Numbered from the stretch's first letter, positions 45,123 through 54,255 are shown. The stretch is DNA of 64,000 nt from Bacteroides bouchesdurhonensis (GCF_900155865.1 NZ_LT707006.1:1075626-1139625), one strand, 5' to 3'. Program-made: numbers and translations. Notes: generated from the sequence alone by a model not told the origin.

Positions 45123-46781
45123 CTATATTTTAGTTTTCTGATAAAGAGCGGCAGCTTCTGCACATCTCTCCCCATCCACTCCTGCGGAAACAATTCCACC
45201 GGCATATCCGGCTCCTTCTCCACAAGGGAATAGTCCGCGGATAGTTACGTGCTGCAATGTTTCCTTGTCACGCGCGATCCGGACAGGAGAAGAAGTACGT
45301 GTTTCCACACCAATCATCACAGCTTCGTTCGTCAGGAATCCATGACTACTTCTACCGAATTGTTGAAATCCAAGCGATAATCGCTTGCTAATAAACTCAG
45401 GCATCCAAAAATGAAGCGGAGAAGAAATCAATCCCGGACTGTATGAAGACTCCGGCAAATCATAACTTAACTTTTTACGAGTGAAATCCAGCATTCGTTG
45501 TGCCGGTGCTGTCTGCCGTCTGCCTCCTTGCAACCAACATTGTCGTTCCAATTCTTCCTGGAAATGCAAAACAGGAAGAATCTGAGAATGAATAGCTGAA
45601 AGTTGGTTATTTGTAAGGGCCGGATTAAAAGCAAGCAACTGCTCATCCTGTTGTGCAGCCAAATCTTCATTCTTAGTTCTTAGTTCGTCATTAACTATCT
45701 CTTCCGGTTGAAGTTCCACAACCATTCCCGAGTTACTCCATCGTGAACCACGATTAGAAGGAGACATACCGTTCACCACTACTTGTTCCGGTCCACTGGC
45801 TGCGGGGACAATGAATCCTCCGGGACACATACAGAAACTATATACTCCCCGTCCTTCTACTTGAGTGACAAAACTATATTCGGCAGCAGGGAGATATTTC
45901 CCTCTTCCGTTCTTATTGTGATATTGTATCTGATCAATAAGCATTGCCGGGTGTTCCAGACGAACGCCTACAGCAATTCCTTTGGCTTCAATCGTCACAT
46001 TATTGGCTGCTAACCAGCGATATACATCTCTTGCAGAATGACCTGTTGCCAGTATTACTGGTCCTAAAAATGTTTTTCCTGTATTTGTCTCTATTCCTTT
46101 AACTTCGTTATTCTTAATAATTAAAGCATCCATTCGTGTCTGGAAATGCACCTCACCGCCGCATTCGATAATCGTATTTCTCATGTTCTCAATGACACGG
46201 GGCAGTTTATCCGTTCCTATATGTGGGTGTGCATCCGCTAATATGGCAGTCGAAGCTCCATGCTGGCAGAATACATTCAGTATTTTATCGACATTTCCTC
46301 TTTTCTTGCTTCGGGTATAGAGTTTACCATCTGAATAAGCTCCCGCACCTCCTTCTCCAAAACTATAATTGGATTCAGGATTTATCAAGTGTTCCCGGCT
46401 GATTTGCGCCAGATCTTTTTTCCGTTCACGTACATCTTTTCCACGTTCCACAATTACCGGTCGCATTCCGAGTTCAATAAGACGTAATGCTGCAAATAAT
46501 CCTCCGGGACCTGCACCGACTACGATCACTTGTGGCTTTCCTTCTACATTATTATATATAGTATGTTCATATTCATCGTCCGTAGGCATCTCATTGAGGT
46601 AGATGCGGACTTTCAGATTGACAAAAATCGTACGTTGGCGAGCATCAATGCTACGTTTTAATATACGGGTAGCAGTTATGTTACGGAGATTCAGCCCTTT
46701 CTCTTTCACAAGATATTCTTTTAACAGTTGTTCGTTAGCTGCAATTTCAGGGAGAATGCGGAGTTGATATTCTTGGATCAT
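45123..46781 (-). CDS. FAD-dependent oxidoreductase with low-complexity insert
   Basis: 552 residues. The FAD-binding GxGxxG is VIVVGAGPGGLFAALRLIEL near residue 85, followed by ERGKDVRERKKDLAQ and SNYSFGEGGAGAYSDGKLYT. The end GEGAGYAGGIVSAGVDGERC is typical of the uncharacterised dehydrogenase family COG2509. The family substrate is unknown. Residues ~363-404 (VNDELRTKNEDLAAQQDEQ, then NNQLSAIHSQILPV) look like an in-frame insertion translated from a short A/T-rich repeat; homologues as I recall have a shorter link here. The frame is intact, so the protein is probably made. Confidence 0.88.
   Translation of the reverse strand: MIQEYQLRILPEIAANEQLLKEYLVKEKGLNLRNITATRILKRSIDARQRTIFVNLKVRIYLNEMPTDDEYEHTIYNNVEGKPQVIVVGAGPGGLFAALRLIELGMRPVIVERGKDVRERKKDLAQISREHLINPESNYSFGEGGAGAYSDGKLYTRSKKRGNVDKILNVFCQHGASTAILADAHPHIGTDKLPRVIENMRNTIIECGGEVHFQTRMDALIIKNNEVKGIETNTGKTFLGPVILATGHSARDVYRWLAANNVTIEAKGIAVGVRLEHPAMLIDQIQYHNKNGRGKYLPAAEYSFVTQVEGRGVYSFCMCPGGFIVPAASGPEQVVVNGMSPSNRGSRWSNSGMVVELQPEEIVNDELRTKNEDLAAQQDEQLLAFNPALTNNQLSAIHSQILPVLHFQEELERQCWLQGGRRQTAPAQRMLDFTRKKLSYDLPESSYSPGLISSPLHFWMPEFISKRLSLGFQQFGRSSHGFLTNEAVMIGVETRTSSPVRIARDKETLQHVTIRGLFPCGEGAGYAGGIVSAGVDGERCAEAAALYQKTKI
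45572..45695. repeat. Short repeat inserted in frame in the oxidoreductase gene
   Basis: About 124 bases with imperfect inverted ends: CTTCATTCTTAG (45667-45678) against CTGAGAATGAATAG (45582-45595). The sequence type (runs like AACTAAGAACTAAGAATGAA on the minus strand) is familiar from Bacteroides intergenic repeats. It keeps the reading frame open. Confidence 0.45.
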
Positions 46782-46827
46782 TAATAATCGATTTATGATA
46801 TGATTACGTTTTCTAGCTTATTTAATT

Positions 46828-48195
46828 TTATCCGAATAATGCCCGGAAAGCTTCTTCAACTTTTCTTACCGGCACTAATTCTATTTTGAGTTTTTGGGTA
46901 TCTATCCCTTGCAGATTATATTTGGGCAATAAGAATCGTTTGAAACCAAGCTTTTCTGCTTCTCCGATACGTTGTTCTATGCGGTTTACCGGGCGTATTT
47001 CTCCTGACAAACCGATTTCCCCTGCCATACAAACTTCCGGTTCGATAGCTGCATCCATATTGGAAGAAAGGATAGCACTGATAACTGCTAGGTCAATGGC
47101 CGGGTCATTTACTTTCAATCCTCCGGCAATATTCAGGAATACATCTTTTTGTGCGAGTTTAAAACCTACACGCTTTTCAAGAACAGCCAATAGCATATTC
47201 ATTCTTCGTATATCAAAGCCGGTTGCCGAACGTTGCGGATTTCCGTAAACAGCAGAACTGACTAGAGCTTGTGTTTCAATCAGAAACGGACGGACTCCTT
47301 CGATAGCGGAAGCAATAGCAACACCGCTCATCCCTTCATGATCCTGACTTAGTAATAGTTCCGAAGGATTACTAACCTGGCGCAAACCATCCTGACGCAT
47401 TTCATAAATACCCAATTCCGCTGTACTTCCGAAACGATTTTTGATGCTACGGAGAATACGATACATATAATGTTGGTCTCCTTCGAACTGAAGGACAGTA
47501 TCTACGATATGTTCCAGCACTTTCGGTCCGGCAATACTTCCTTCCTTATTTATATGTCCGATTAACAATACCGGAGTATGGGTCTCTTTGGCAAAACGAA
47601 GAATGGAAGCTGAGCATTCACGTACCTGAGCAATGCTTCCGGGAGAAGATTCTATATTTTCCGTAGAAATGGTCTGAATCGAATCGATAATTACCAGATC
47701 AGGACGGGTATTTTTTATATGTACATAGATTTGCTCCAAGGATGTTTCGCAAACAATGAGGCAGTCGCTGGAAACTTCCGACAGGCGATCGGCGCGAAGC
47801 TTCAATTGCCGGGCACTTTCTTCTCCGGATATATAAAGAATCTTTTTTTCCGGCATTCGGAGTACGGTTTGCATCACTAGGGTAGATTTGCCGATTCCCG
47901 GTTCACCACCGATCAGTACTAAAGAGCCTGGTACAAGTCCGCCGCCTAATACACGATTCAGTTCGTTATCGTGCATATTAATACGCGGTTCATCGTCGGC
48001 TTCTATTTCGCCGAGAGTAAGAGGTTTTACTTTTTGAGTTTCGATACCGGAAACCGGGCGTCGGTTCGTTGGCTCTTTTCGTACAATCTCTTCCACATAC
48101 GTGTTCCACTCTCCACATGATGGACATTTTCCTACCCATTTGGGAGACTCTTGCCCGCAGTTACTGCATACATATACTGTCTTTTCTTTAGCCAT
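46828..48195 (-). CDS. radA: DNA repair protein RadA
   Basis: 455 residues. The zinc finger is Cys10, Cys13, Cys24, Cys27 (CSNCG, CPSCG). The RecA-like ATPase has Walker A GGEPGIGKST (96-105), the RadA-specific KNRFG motif is at 252-256, and the C-terminal Lon-protease-like domain begins near residue 285 and ends RKVEEAFRALFG. It promotes branch migration and processing of recombination intermediates. Length and all motifs are normal. It is 46 bases downstream of a separate gene end and reads from its own upstream region. Confidence 0.97.
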   Translation of the reverse strand: MAKEKTVYVCSNCGQESPKWVGKCPSCGEWNTYVEEIVRKEPTNRRPVSGIETQKVKPLTLGEIEADDEPRINMHDNELNRVLGGGLVPGSLVLIGGEPGIGKSTLVMQTVLRMPEKKILYISGEESARQLKLRADRLSEVSSDCLIVCETSLEQIYVHIKNTRPDLVIIDSIQTISTENIESSPGSIAQVRECSASILRFAKETHTPVLLIGHINKEGSIAGPKVLEHIVDTVLQFEGDQHYMYRILRSIKNRFGSTAELGIYEMRQDGLRQVSNPSELLLSQDHEGMSGVAIASAIEGVRPFLIETQALVSSAVYGNPQRSATGFDIRRMNMLLAVLEKRVGFKLAQKDVFLNIAGGLKVNDPAIDLAVISAILSSNMDAAIEPEVCMAGEIGLSGEIRPVNRIEQRIGEAEKLGFKRFLLPKYNLQGIDTQKLKIELVPVRKVEEAFRALFG

Positions 48196-48353
48196 TATTT
48201 TGTAATTCAGGTTAGAAAATAACCTTGCTCAGGTTGCTTTTTGGACAAAAGTAAGTATAAATACCTCAAAACACAAAACAAATCTCACCGATTGTTTGTA
48301 AACTGGCTGAGAAAATTATTCGGTTAAAAAAGATGGCTCTGACCTTCTTACCG

Positions 48354-48560
48354 TTAAATCGTTATTTCTCCAGCCATTGATCGATTCATGCGGTCACGTA
48401 CCTCATCCGGTGTATAACCATGTCCCAGTAGGAACATTAATTTGGTTACTGCTGATTCTCTCGTGAATGATATGTACCAGTTTTCTCCACATTTCGGCGT
48501 TTTCGATCATTCCAATCGTACCGCCGGTGTATATTAACAATACGGAAGTATATGGTGAAT
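48354..48560 (-). pseudogene. Decayed L-asparaginase I remnant
   Basis: On the minus strand one frame reads TSVLLIYTGGTIGMIENAE (about 48552-48496), the N-terminal catalytic Thr motif of type I asparaginase. A frame one base over then gives AVTKLMFLLGHGYTPDEVRD, RMNRSMAGEIT and a stop at 48354-48356, the C-terminal end of the same family. The ~300 residues between are gone. A large internal deletion explains the structure. The family call rests on these two motifs in the right order and orientation. Confidence 0.7.
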
Positions 48561-48728
48561 TCGTTGGCTGGTTTTATGCTTGTATTTTCTGCAAATATAG
48601 CAATATAATCCATATTTAATAACAATATGTCATAAAAGTGCGAGGGTATTCCAAGGAGTGCGAAAGAGAAAAGATTCTTTTTATTAGAAAAATATAGAAA
48701 AATGTGATAGATTGAATGTTTTTATTAT

Positions 48729-48736
48729 TACTTTTG
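48729..48736 (+). promoter_or_regulatory. -7 promoter box of the threonine operon
   Basis: TACTTTTG matches TANNTTTG and lies 36 bases before the leader-peptide start. No convincing -33 box was found at the usual spacing. Confidence 0.45.
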
Positions 48737-48772
48737 CGACACTTATCAAAAACAATAGTAGAACAAAGGACA

Positions 48773-48838
48773 ATGATGAATTGCTATCCACATACAGTCA
48801 CATCCATGTGCATGTGCACCATGACCCTTAGGGGTTGA
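48773..48838 (+). CDS. Threonine operon leader peptide (putative attenuator)
   Basis: A 21-codon ORF starting ATGATG, preceded by AAAGGA. Its core reads TVTSMCMCTMT: four Thr, five Met and three Cys in 21 residues. It sits 134 bases upstream of the aspartokinase/homoserine dehydrogenase gene. That composition matches the end products of the aspartate pathway, as in the enterobacterial thrL leader (Thr/Ile). The Cys and Met codons would add a sulfur-amino-acid signal. Short hairpins follow or overlap: GTGCA/TGCAC, ACCC/GGGT, CGTG/CACG, and GCCTT/AAGGC at ~48871-48885. No T-tract terminator is clear, so the mechanism is open. Confidence 0.6.
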   Translation: MMNCYPHTVTSMCMCTMTLRG

Positions 48839-48972
48839 GGATAGTTTTGTGTATCTACGTGATTCACGCCTTGGAAAAAGGCAAAATTCAATTTATAAAT
48901 ATTTTCGTAAAACAACCAATCGTACTGTATTTTAAGATATATACAGGACATTGCATTTAAATAAGTATCTTC
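48839..48972 (+). promoter_or_regulatory. Leader RNA between the thr leader peptide and thrA
   Basis: 134 bases. CGTG-ATT-CACG and GCCTT-GGAAA-AAGGC hairpins come first, then an AT-rich stretch to the thrA ATG. It is the expected location of an attenuator, but the second hairpin is followed by AAAATT rather than T residues. Confidence 0.4.
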
Positions 48973-51408
48973 ATGAAAGTAATGAAATTCGGCGGAACGT
49001 CCGTAGGTTCCGTGAACAGCATTTTAAGCGTAAAGAGAATTGTTGAGTCGGCAAGTGAGCCGGTAATCGTAGTTGTTTCCGCATTAGGAGGCATCACTGA
49101 CAAATTGATAAATACATCGAAGATGGCAGCAGCCGGGGATTCTGCTTATGAAGGTGAGTTCCGTGAGATTGTTTATCGTCATGTGGAAATGATAAAAGAG
49201 GTTATTCCTGCCGGGGAAGGGCAAGTGGCATTGCAACGTCAGATCGGTGAGTTGCTAAATGAATTGAAGGATATTTTCCAGGGGATTTATCTGATAAAAG
49301 ACCTTTCGCCGAAAACTTCGGATACTATTGTAAGTTATGGTGAGCGTCTCTCTTCTATCATCGTTGCCGAATTGATTGACGAAGCTGAATGGTTTGACTC
49401 ACGCACTTTTATTAAGACTGAAAAAAAACATAATAAGCATACTATCGACGCTGATCTGACTAATGAGTTGGTGAAGAAAGCTTTTCGCTCCATACCGAAA
49501 GTAGCTTTGGTGCCGGGATTTATTTCATCCGATAAAATGACGGGAGATGTGACGAACCTTGGTCGTGGTGGTTCGGATTATACGGCTGCTGTTATAGCTG
49601 CTGCGCTTGATGCGGCTGCTTTAGAGATATGGACAGATGTGGATGGCTTTATGACTGCCGATCCGCGTGTCATTTCTACTGCCTATACAATATCTGAATT
49701 GAGTTATGTAGAGGCTACCGAGCTTTGTAATTTTGGTGCTAAAGTAGTTTATCCACCTACTATTTATCCGGTATGCCATAAGAATATTCCTATCTTGATT
49801 AAGAATACCTTCAATCCCGAAGGAGTAGGAACCATCATTAAACAAGAAGTATCCAATCCTCACAGCAAAGCTATTAAAGGTATTTCTTCTATCAATGATA
49901 CTAGTTTGATTACTGTTCAGGGGCTCGGTATGGTAGGTGTGATCGGAGTCAATTACCGTATCTTTAAGGCTTTGGCAAAGAATGGTATTAGTGTATTCCT
50001 TGTTTCACAGGCTTCATCCGAGAATAGTACTTCTATTGGTGTTCGTAATGCTGATGCAGATCTGGCTTGCGAAGTATTGAATGAAGAGTTTGCTAAGGAA
50101 ATAGAAATGGGTGAGATCTCACCGATTCTTGCTGAGAGAGATTTGGCAACAGTTGCTATCGTAGGTGAGAATATGAAACACACTCCGGGTATTGCAGGTA
50201 AACTGTTCGGAACATTGGGACGTAACGGTATTAATGTAATTGCTTGTGCACAAGGTGCTTCAGAAACAAATATATCTTTTGTTGTTGATGGAAAATCATT
50301 GCGTAAATCGTTGAACGTTATTCATGATTCGTTCTTCTTGTCGGAATATCAGGTACTCAATCTGTTTATTTGTGGTATCGGAACAGTGGGAGGAAGTTTG
50401 GTGGAACAGATACGGTCTCAGCAAGAGAAATTGATGGTGGAAAACGGATTGAAGTTGCATGTTGTAGGTATTATAGATGCTACAAAGGCAATGTTCAGTC
50501 GTGCCGGTTTCGACCTGGCTAATTATCGTGAGATACTGAATGAGAAAGGAGAAGATAGTAATCTTCAAAGTATTCGTGATGAAGTGATTGGTATGAATAT
50601 TTTTAATTCGGTATTTGTAGATTGTACGGCAAGTGCAGAGATTGCATCACTCTATAAGGACTTCCTGCAACATAATATATCTGTAGTAGCTGCCAATAAG
50701 ATTGCTGCTTCTTCGGCTTACGATAATTATCGTGAATTGAAAACAATTGCTCGTCAGCGTGGAGTAAAATACTTGTTTGAAACAAACGTAGGCGCGGGAC
50801 TTCCGATTATTAATACGATTAATGACCTGATTCATAGTGGGGATAAGATTCTGAAAATTGAAGCTGTACTATCGGGTACATTGAACTATATATTTAATAA
50901 AATCAGTGCTGATATTCCTTTTAGCCGTACGATAAAGATGGCACAGGAAGAACGGTATTCTGAACCCGATCCACGTATTGATTTAAGTGGTAAGGATGTT
51001 ATCCGTAAGCTGGTGATTCTGGCACGTGAAGCCGGATATCGTATTGAGCAGGAAGATGTTGAAAAGAATCTTTTTGTTCCGAATGATTTCTTTGATGGTA
51101 CATTAGAAGATTTCTGGAAGAAGGTTCCAAGTCTTGATGCTGATTTCGAGGCTCGTCGCCAGGTTTTGGAGAAAGAGCATAAACATTGGCGTTTTGTAGC
51201 TAAACTGGAGAATGGAAAAGCTTCTGTCGGTTTGCAGGAAGTAGACTCCAATCATCCGTTCTACGGATTGGAAGGCAGTAACAATATTATTTTGCTTACT
51301 ACAGAACGTTATAAAGAATATCCGATGATGATTCAAGGATACGGTGCCGGTGCCGGAGTAACGGCTGCCGGAGTATTTGCTGATATCATGAGTATCGCAA
51401 ACGTCTAA
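48973..51408 (+). CDS. thrA: Bifunctional aspartate kinase / homoserine dehydrogenase
   Basis: 811 residues. Aspartokinase (1-~295) has KFGGTS at 5-10 and GRGGSDYTA at 198-206. Two ACT domains follow (~313-460; QGLGMVGVIGVN and VAIVGENMKHTPGIAG) for feedback by an end product, probably threonine. Homoserine dehydrogenase occupies ~463-811, with the NAD(P) motif FICGIGTVGG at 465-474 and LSGTLNYIFNKI. It catalyses the first and third steps of the aspartate pathway. It heads the operon with the PGM-like kinase and thrC and is preceded by a Thr/Met/Cys-rich leader peptide. Confidence 0.97.
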   Translation: MKVMKFGGTSVGSVNSILSVKRIVESASEPVIVVVSALGGITDKLINTSKMAAAGDSAYEGEFREIVYRHVEMIKEVIPAGEGQVALQRQIGELLNELKDIFQGIYLIKDLSPKTSDTIVSYGERLSSIIVAELIDEAEWFDSRTFIKTEKKHNKHTIDADLTNELVKKAFRSIPKVALVPGFISSDKMTGDVTNLGRGGSDYTAAVIAAALDAAALEIWTDVDGFMTADPRVISTAYTISELSYVEATELCNFGAKVVYPPTIYPVCHKNIPILIKNTFNPEGVGTIIKQEVSNPHSKAIKGISSINDTSLITVQGLGMVGVIGVNYRIFKALAKNGISVFLVSQASSENSTSIGVRNADADLACEVLNEEFAKEIEMGEISPILAERDLATVAIVGENMKHTPGIAGKLFGTLGRNGINVIACAQGASETNISFVVDGKSLRKSLNVIHDSFFLSEYQVLNLFICGIGTVGGSLVEQIRSQQEKLMVENGLKLHVVGIIDATKAMFSRAGFDLANYREILNEKGEDSNLQSIRDEVIGMNIFNSVFVDCTASAEIASLYKDFLQHNISVVAANKIAASSAYDNYRELKTIARQRGVKYLFETNVGAGLPIINTINDLIHSGDKILKIEAVLSGTLNYIFNKISADIPFSRTIKMAQEERYSEPDPRIDLSGKDVIRKLVILAREAGYRIEQEDVEKNLFVPNDFFDGTLEDFWKKVPSLDADFEARRQVLEKEHKHWRFVAKLENGKASVGLQEVDSNHPFYGLEGSNNIILLTTERYKEYPMMIQGYGAGAGVTAAGVFADIMSIANV

Positions 51409-51437
51409 CATCATTCTTCATTCTTAATTAAGTAAAA

Positions 51438-52646
51438 GTGAAACATATTATTATATTGGGTGACGGGATGGCCGATTGGCCGGTGAAGTCATTAGGAGGA
51501 AAGACGCTCCTGCAATATGCGAAGACGCCTTATATGGATAAATTGGCCCGAATGGGGCGAAACGGGCGGTTGATGACTGTGGCCGAAGGATTTCATCCGG
51601 GTAGTGAGGTAGCTAATATGTCTGTATTGGGGTATGATCTTCCAAAGGTATACGAAGGTCGCGGACCATTGGAAGCGGCTAGTATCGGCATTGATCTACA
51701 ACCGGGAGAGATGGCTATGCGTTGTAATCTGATTTGCGTGGAAGGGGATATTTTGAAGAATCACTCTTCCGGTCATATTTCTACGGAAGAAGCGGATGTC
51801 TTAATTAAATATCTGCAAGAGAAGTTGGGAAATGACAAAGTACGCTTTCATACGGGGGTACAGTATCGTCATTTGTTAGTGATTAAAGGAGGGAATAAGG
51901 AATTGGATTGTACGCCTCCACATGATGTTCCATTGAAACCTTTCCGCCCGTTGATGGTAAAGCCTTTAGTTTCGGGGGCCAAGGAAACTGCAGACTTGAT
52001 TAATGATTTGATTCTAAAGTCTCAGGAGTTGCTGAAAGATCATCCATTGAATAAGAAAAGGATAGCAGAAGGCAAAGATCCTGCAAACAGTATCTGGCCT
52101 TGGAGTCCTGGGTATCGTCCGCAGATGTCTAAACTTTCCGAGACTTTTCCACAGATAAAGAAAGGAGCTGTTATCTCAGCTGTGGATTTGATTAATGGAA
52201 TCGGTTATTATGCCGGACTACATCGTATTACCGTAGAAGGTGCCACCGGACTTTATAATACGAATTATGAAAATAAGGTAGCTGCTGCATTGGAGGCTTT
52301 GAAGACCGATGATTTTGTTTATCTACATATTGAAGCCAGCGATGAGGCTGGTCATGAAGGAGATATCGACTTAAAACTTCTGACGATTGAGAATCTGGAT
52401 AAACGTGCTGTTGGACCTATTTATGAGGCAGTGAAGGATTGGGATGAACCGGTTGCCATTGCTGTATTGCCCGACCATCCGACTCCTTGCGAGCTTCGTA
52501 CTCATACTGCCGAACCAGTTCCGTTCTTTATTTGGTATCCGGGAATTGAACCTGATGAAGTAGAAACTTTTGATGAAGCGGCTGCTTGTAATGGTAGTTA
52601 CGGAATTATGAAAGAAGACGAGTTTATAAAAGAATTTATGAAGTGA
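51438..52646 (+). CDS. apgM: PGM-superfamily protein, probable homoserine kinase
   Basis: 402 residues starting with GTG at 51438 (MKHIIILGDGMADWPVKSLG). It has the alkaline-phosphatase/PGM superfamily metal motifs: GDGMAD, EVANMSVLGYDL with the catalytic Ser, EASDEAGHEGDID and LPDHPTPC. It is usually named cofactor-independent phosphoglycerate mutase (archaeal type). Its place between thrA and thrC, with no GHMP-type homoserine kinase in view, points to homoserine kinase instead. Genetic work on the B. thetaiotaomicron counterpart, as I recall it, supports this role. The gap to thrA is 29 bases. Confidence 0.88.
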   Translation: MKHIIILGDGMADWPVKSLGGKTLLQYAKTPYMDKLARMGRNGRLMTVAEGFHPGSEVANMSVLGYDLPKVYEGRGPLEAASIGIDLQPGEMAMRCNLICVEGDILKNHSSGHISTEEADVLIKYLQEKLGNDKVRFHTGVQYRHLLVIKGGNKELDCTPPHDVPLKPFRPLMVKPLVSGAKETADLINDLILKSQELLKDHPLNKKRIAEGKDPANSIWPWSPGYRPQMSKLSETFPQIKKGAVISAVDLINGIGYYAGLHRITVEGATGLYNTNYENKVAAALEALKTDDFVYLHIEASDEAGHEGDIDLKLLTIENLDKRAVGPIYEAVKDWDEPVAIAVLPDHPTPCELRTHTAEPVPFFIWYPGIEPDEVETFDEAAACNGSYGIMKEDEFIKEFMK

Positions 52647-52733
52647 TTCACAGCGGGTTATCTAGATTATTTTCAGCTATTTGGTAGCTGTGTAAATCTG
52701 TATAATTTGTGTTGAACTCTAAAATATAGTATA

Positions 52734-54035
52734 ATGAAATATTACAGTACAAATAAACAAGCACCGATGGCTTCTTTACAAGAAGCTGTGGTGAAAGGAC
52801 TTGCTGACGACAGAGGACTTTTTATGCCTATGACTATAAAACCTCTGCCGCAGGAGTTTTACGATACAATTGATACATTATCTTTTCAGGAAATAGCTTA
52901 TCGGGTAGCCGATGCTTTCTTTGGTGAAGATATTCCGGCAGATGTTTTGAAGCAGATTGTATATGATACATTGAACTTTGATGTCCCTTTAGTGAGAGTT
53001 ACGGAGAATATCTACTCGTTAGAGTTATTTCATGGACCGACACTTGCTTTCAAAGATGTAGGTGGGCGTTTCATGGCTCGTTTACTGGGTTATTTTATCA
53101 GGAAAGAAGGACAGAAAAATGTGAATGTATTAGTTGCTACTTCCGGTGATACGGGAAGTGCTGTGGCTAATGGCTTTCTGGGGGTAGAGGGAATTCATGT
53201 ATATGTACTTTATCCAAAAGGAAAAGTTAGCGAGATTCAGGAAAAGCAATTTACTACATTAGGACAGAATATTACGGCTCTTGAAGTAGATGGAACTTTC
53301 GATGATTGTCAAGCATTGGTGAAAGCTGCTTTCATGGATAAAGAACTGAACGAGCATTTATCTTTGACCTCGGCTAACTCCATCAACGTTGCCCGATTCC
53401 TGCCCCAGGCATTCTATTATTTCTATGCATACGCTCAGTTGAAGCGTGTCGGAAAAGCTGATAATGCCGTCATTTGTGTGCCTAGTGGAAACTTTGGTAA
53501 TATCACTGCCGGCCTATTTGGAAAGAAAATGGGATTGCCTGTAAAACGCTTCATTGCTGCTAATAATCGCAACGATATTTTCTATCAATATTTGCAAACG
53601 GGTGAATATAAACCTCGTCCGTCTGTTGCAACGATTGCAAATGCAATGGATGTAGGTGATCCTAGTAATTTTGCCCGTATTCTTGATTTATACGGAAATT
53701 CTCATGCGGATATTACTGCTGAAATCTCCGGCGCGACTTACAATGATGAGCAAATTCGTGAAACTGTGAAAACTACTTGGAAAGAACATCATTATCTGCT
53801 CGATCCTCATGGAGCTTGCGGATATCGTGCTTTGACAGAAGGATTGAAACCGGAAGAAACAGGAGTATTTCTTGAAACGGCTCATCCTGCCAAATTCCTT
53901 GAGACAGTAGAGGCTATCATTGGGGAGACTGTCGAAATTCCGGCTAAGCTACAGGCTTTTATGAAGGGAGAAAAGGAGAGTTTGCCGATGACGAAGGAGT
54001 TTGTGGGCTTTAAGCAGTATTTGCTTTCTATCTGA
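52734..54035 (+). CDS. thrC: Threonine synthase
   Basis: 433 residues, PLP fold-type II. The N-terminal YYSTNKQAPMASLQEAVVKG and the PLP lysine Lys107 in GPTLAFKDVGGRF are followed by the SGDTGSAVANGF phosphate loop and SANSINVARFLPQAFYYF. It converts O-phosphohomoserine to threonine. It completes the operon after thrA and the PGM-like kinase. The 87-base gap before it contains a partial AATCTGT/TTTGTG repeat relic. Confidence 0.97.
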   Translation: MKYYSTNKQAPMASLQEAVVKGLADDRGLFMPMTIKPLPQEFYDTIDTLSFQEIAYRVADAFFGEDIPADVLKQIVYDTLNFDVPLVRVTENIYSLELFHGPTLAFKDVGGRFMARLLGYFIRKEGQKNVNVLVATSGDTGSAVANGFLGVEGIHVYVLYPKGKVSEIQEKQFTTLGQNITALEVDGTFDDCQALVKAAFMDKELNEHLSLTSANSINVARFLPQAFYYFYAYAQLKRVGKADNAVICVPSGNFGNITAGLFGKKMGLPVKRFIAANNRNDIFYQYLQTGEYKPRPSVATIANAMDVGDPSNFARILDLYGNSHADITAEISGATYNDEQIRETVKTTWKEHHYLLDPHGACGYRALTEGLKPEETGVFLETAHPAKFLETVEAIIGETVEIPAKLQAFMKGEKESLPMTKEFVGFKQYLLSI

Positions 54036-54167
54036 TATCTTCTGATACATAAGGAGGAAATTTTTCGTCGCTTTACTCCTCTGAATAACAAGAAACTGTT
54101 GACTGTCACTTAGCTAAAAACTTAGTAGTTGGTAACAAAAAACAGTCTATAAGGACAAAGTATTATT

Positions 54168-54255
54168 CTCACCGCAATGAGAATAAATACTCATAGTAAC
54201 GAGAATTTTTTCTCAATGCAATGAGTATTTTTTCTCATAGCGATGAGAATGCTTT
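54168..54255. repeat. Tandem array, exact 22-bp period, CTCA/TGAG palindromes
   Basis: CTCA occurs at 54168, 54190, 54212 and 54234, each exactly 22 bases after the last. Each is followed 10-11 bases later by a complementary TGAG or CGAG, so every unit is a small palindrome (for example CTCATAGCGATGAG). T-runs separate the later units. It lies between the convergent 3' ends of thrC and the GH95 gene. Same period and same kind of location as the array at 40539-40670. Confidence 0.8.

Larger units (their letters stand above)
48196..48772. other. Intergenic region with asparaginase remnant and thr promoter
   Basis: It holds the decayed asparaginase fragment (48354-48560) and a TACTTTTG -7 box (48729-48736) for the threonine leader. 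Nothing else was recognised. Confidence 0.6.
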
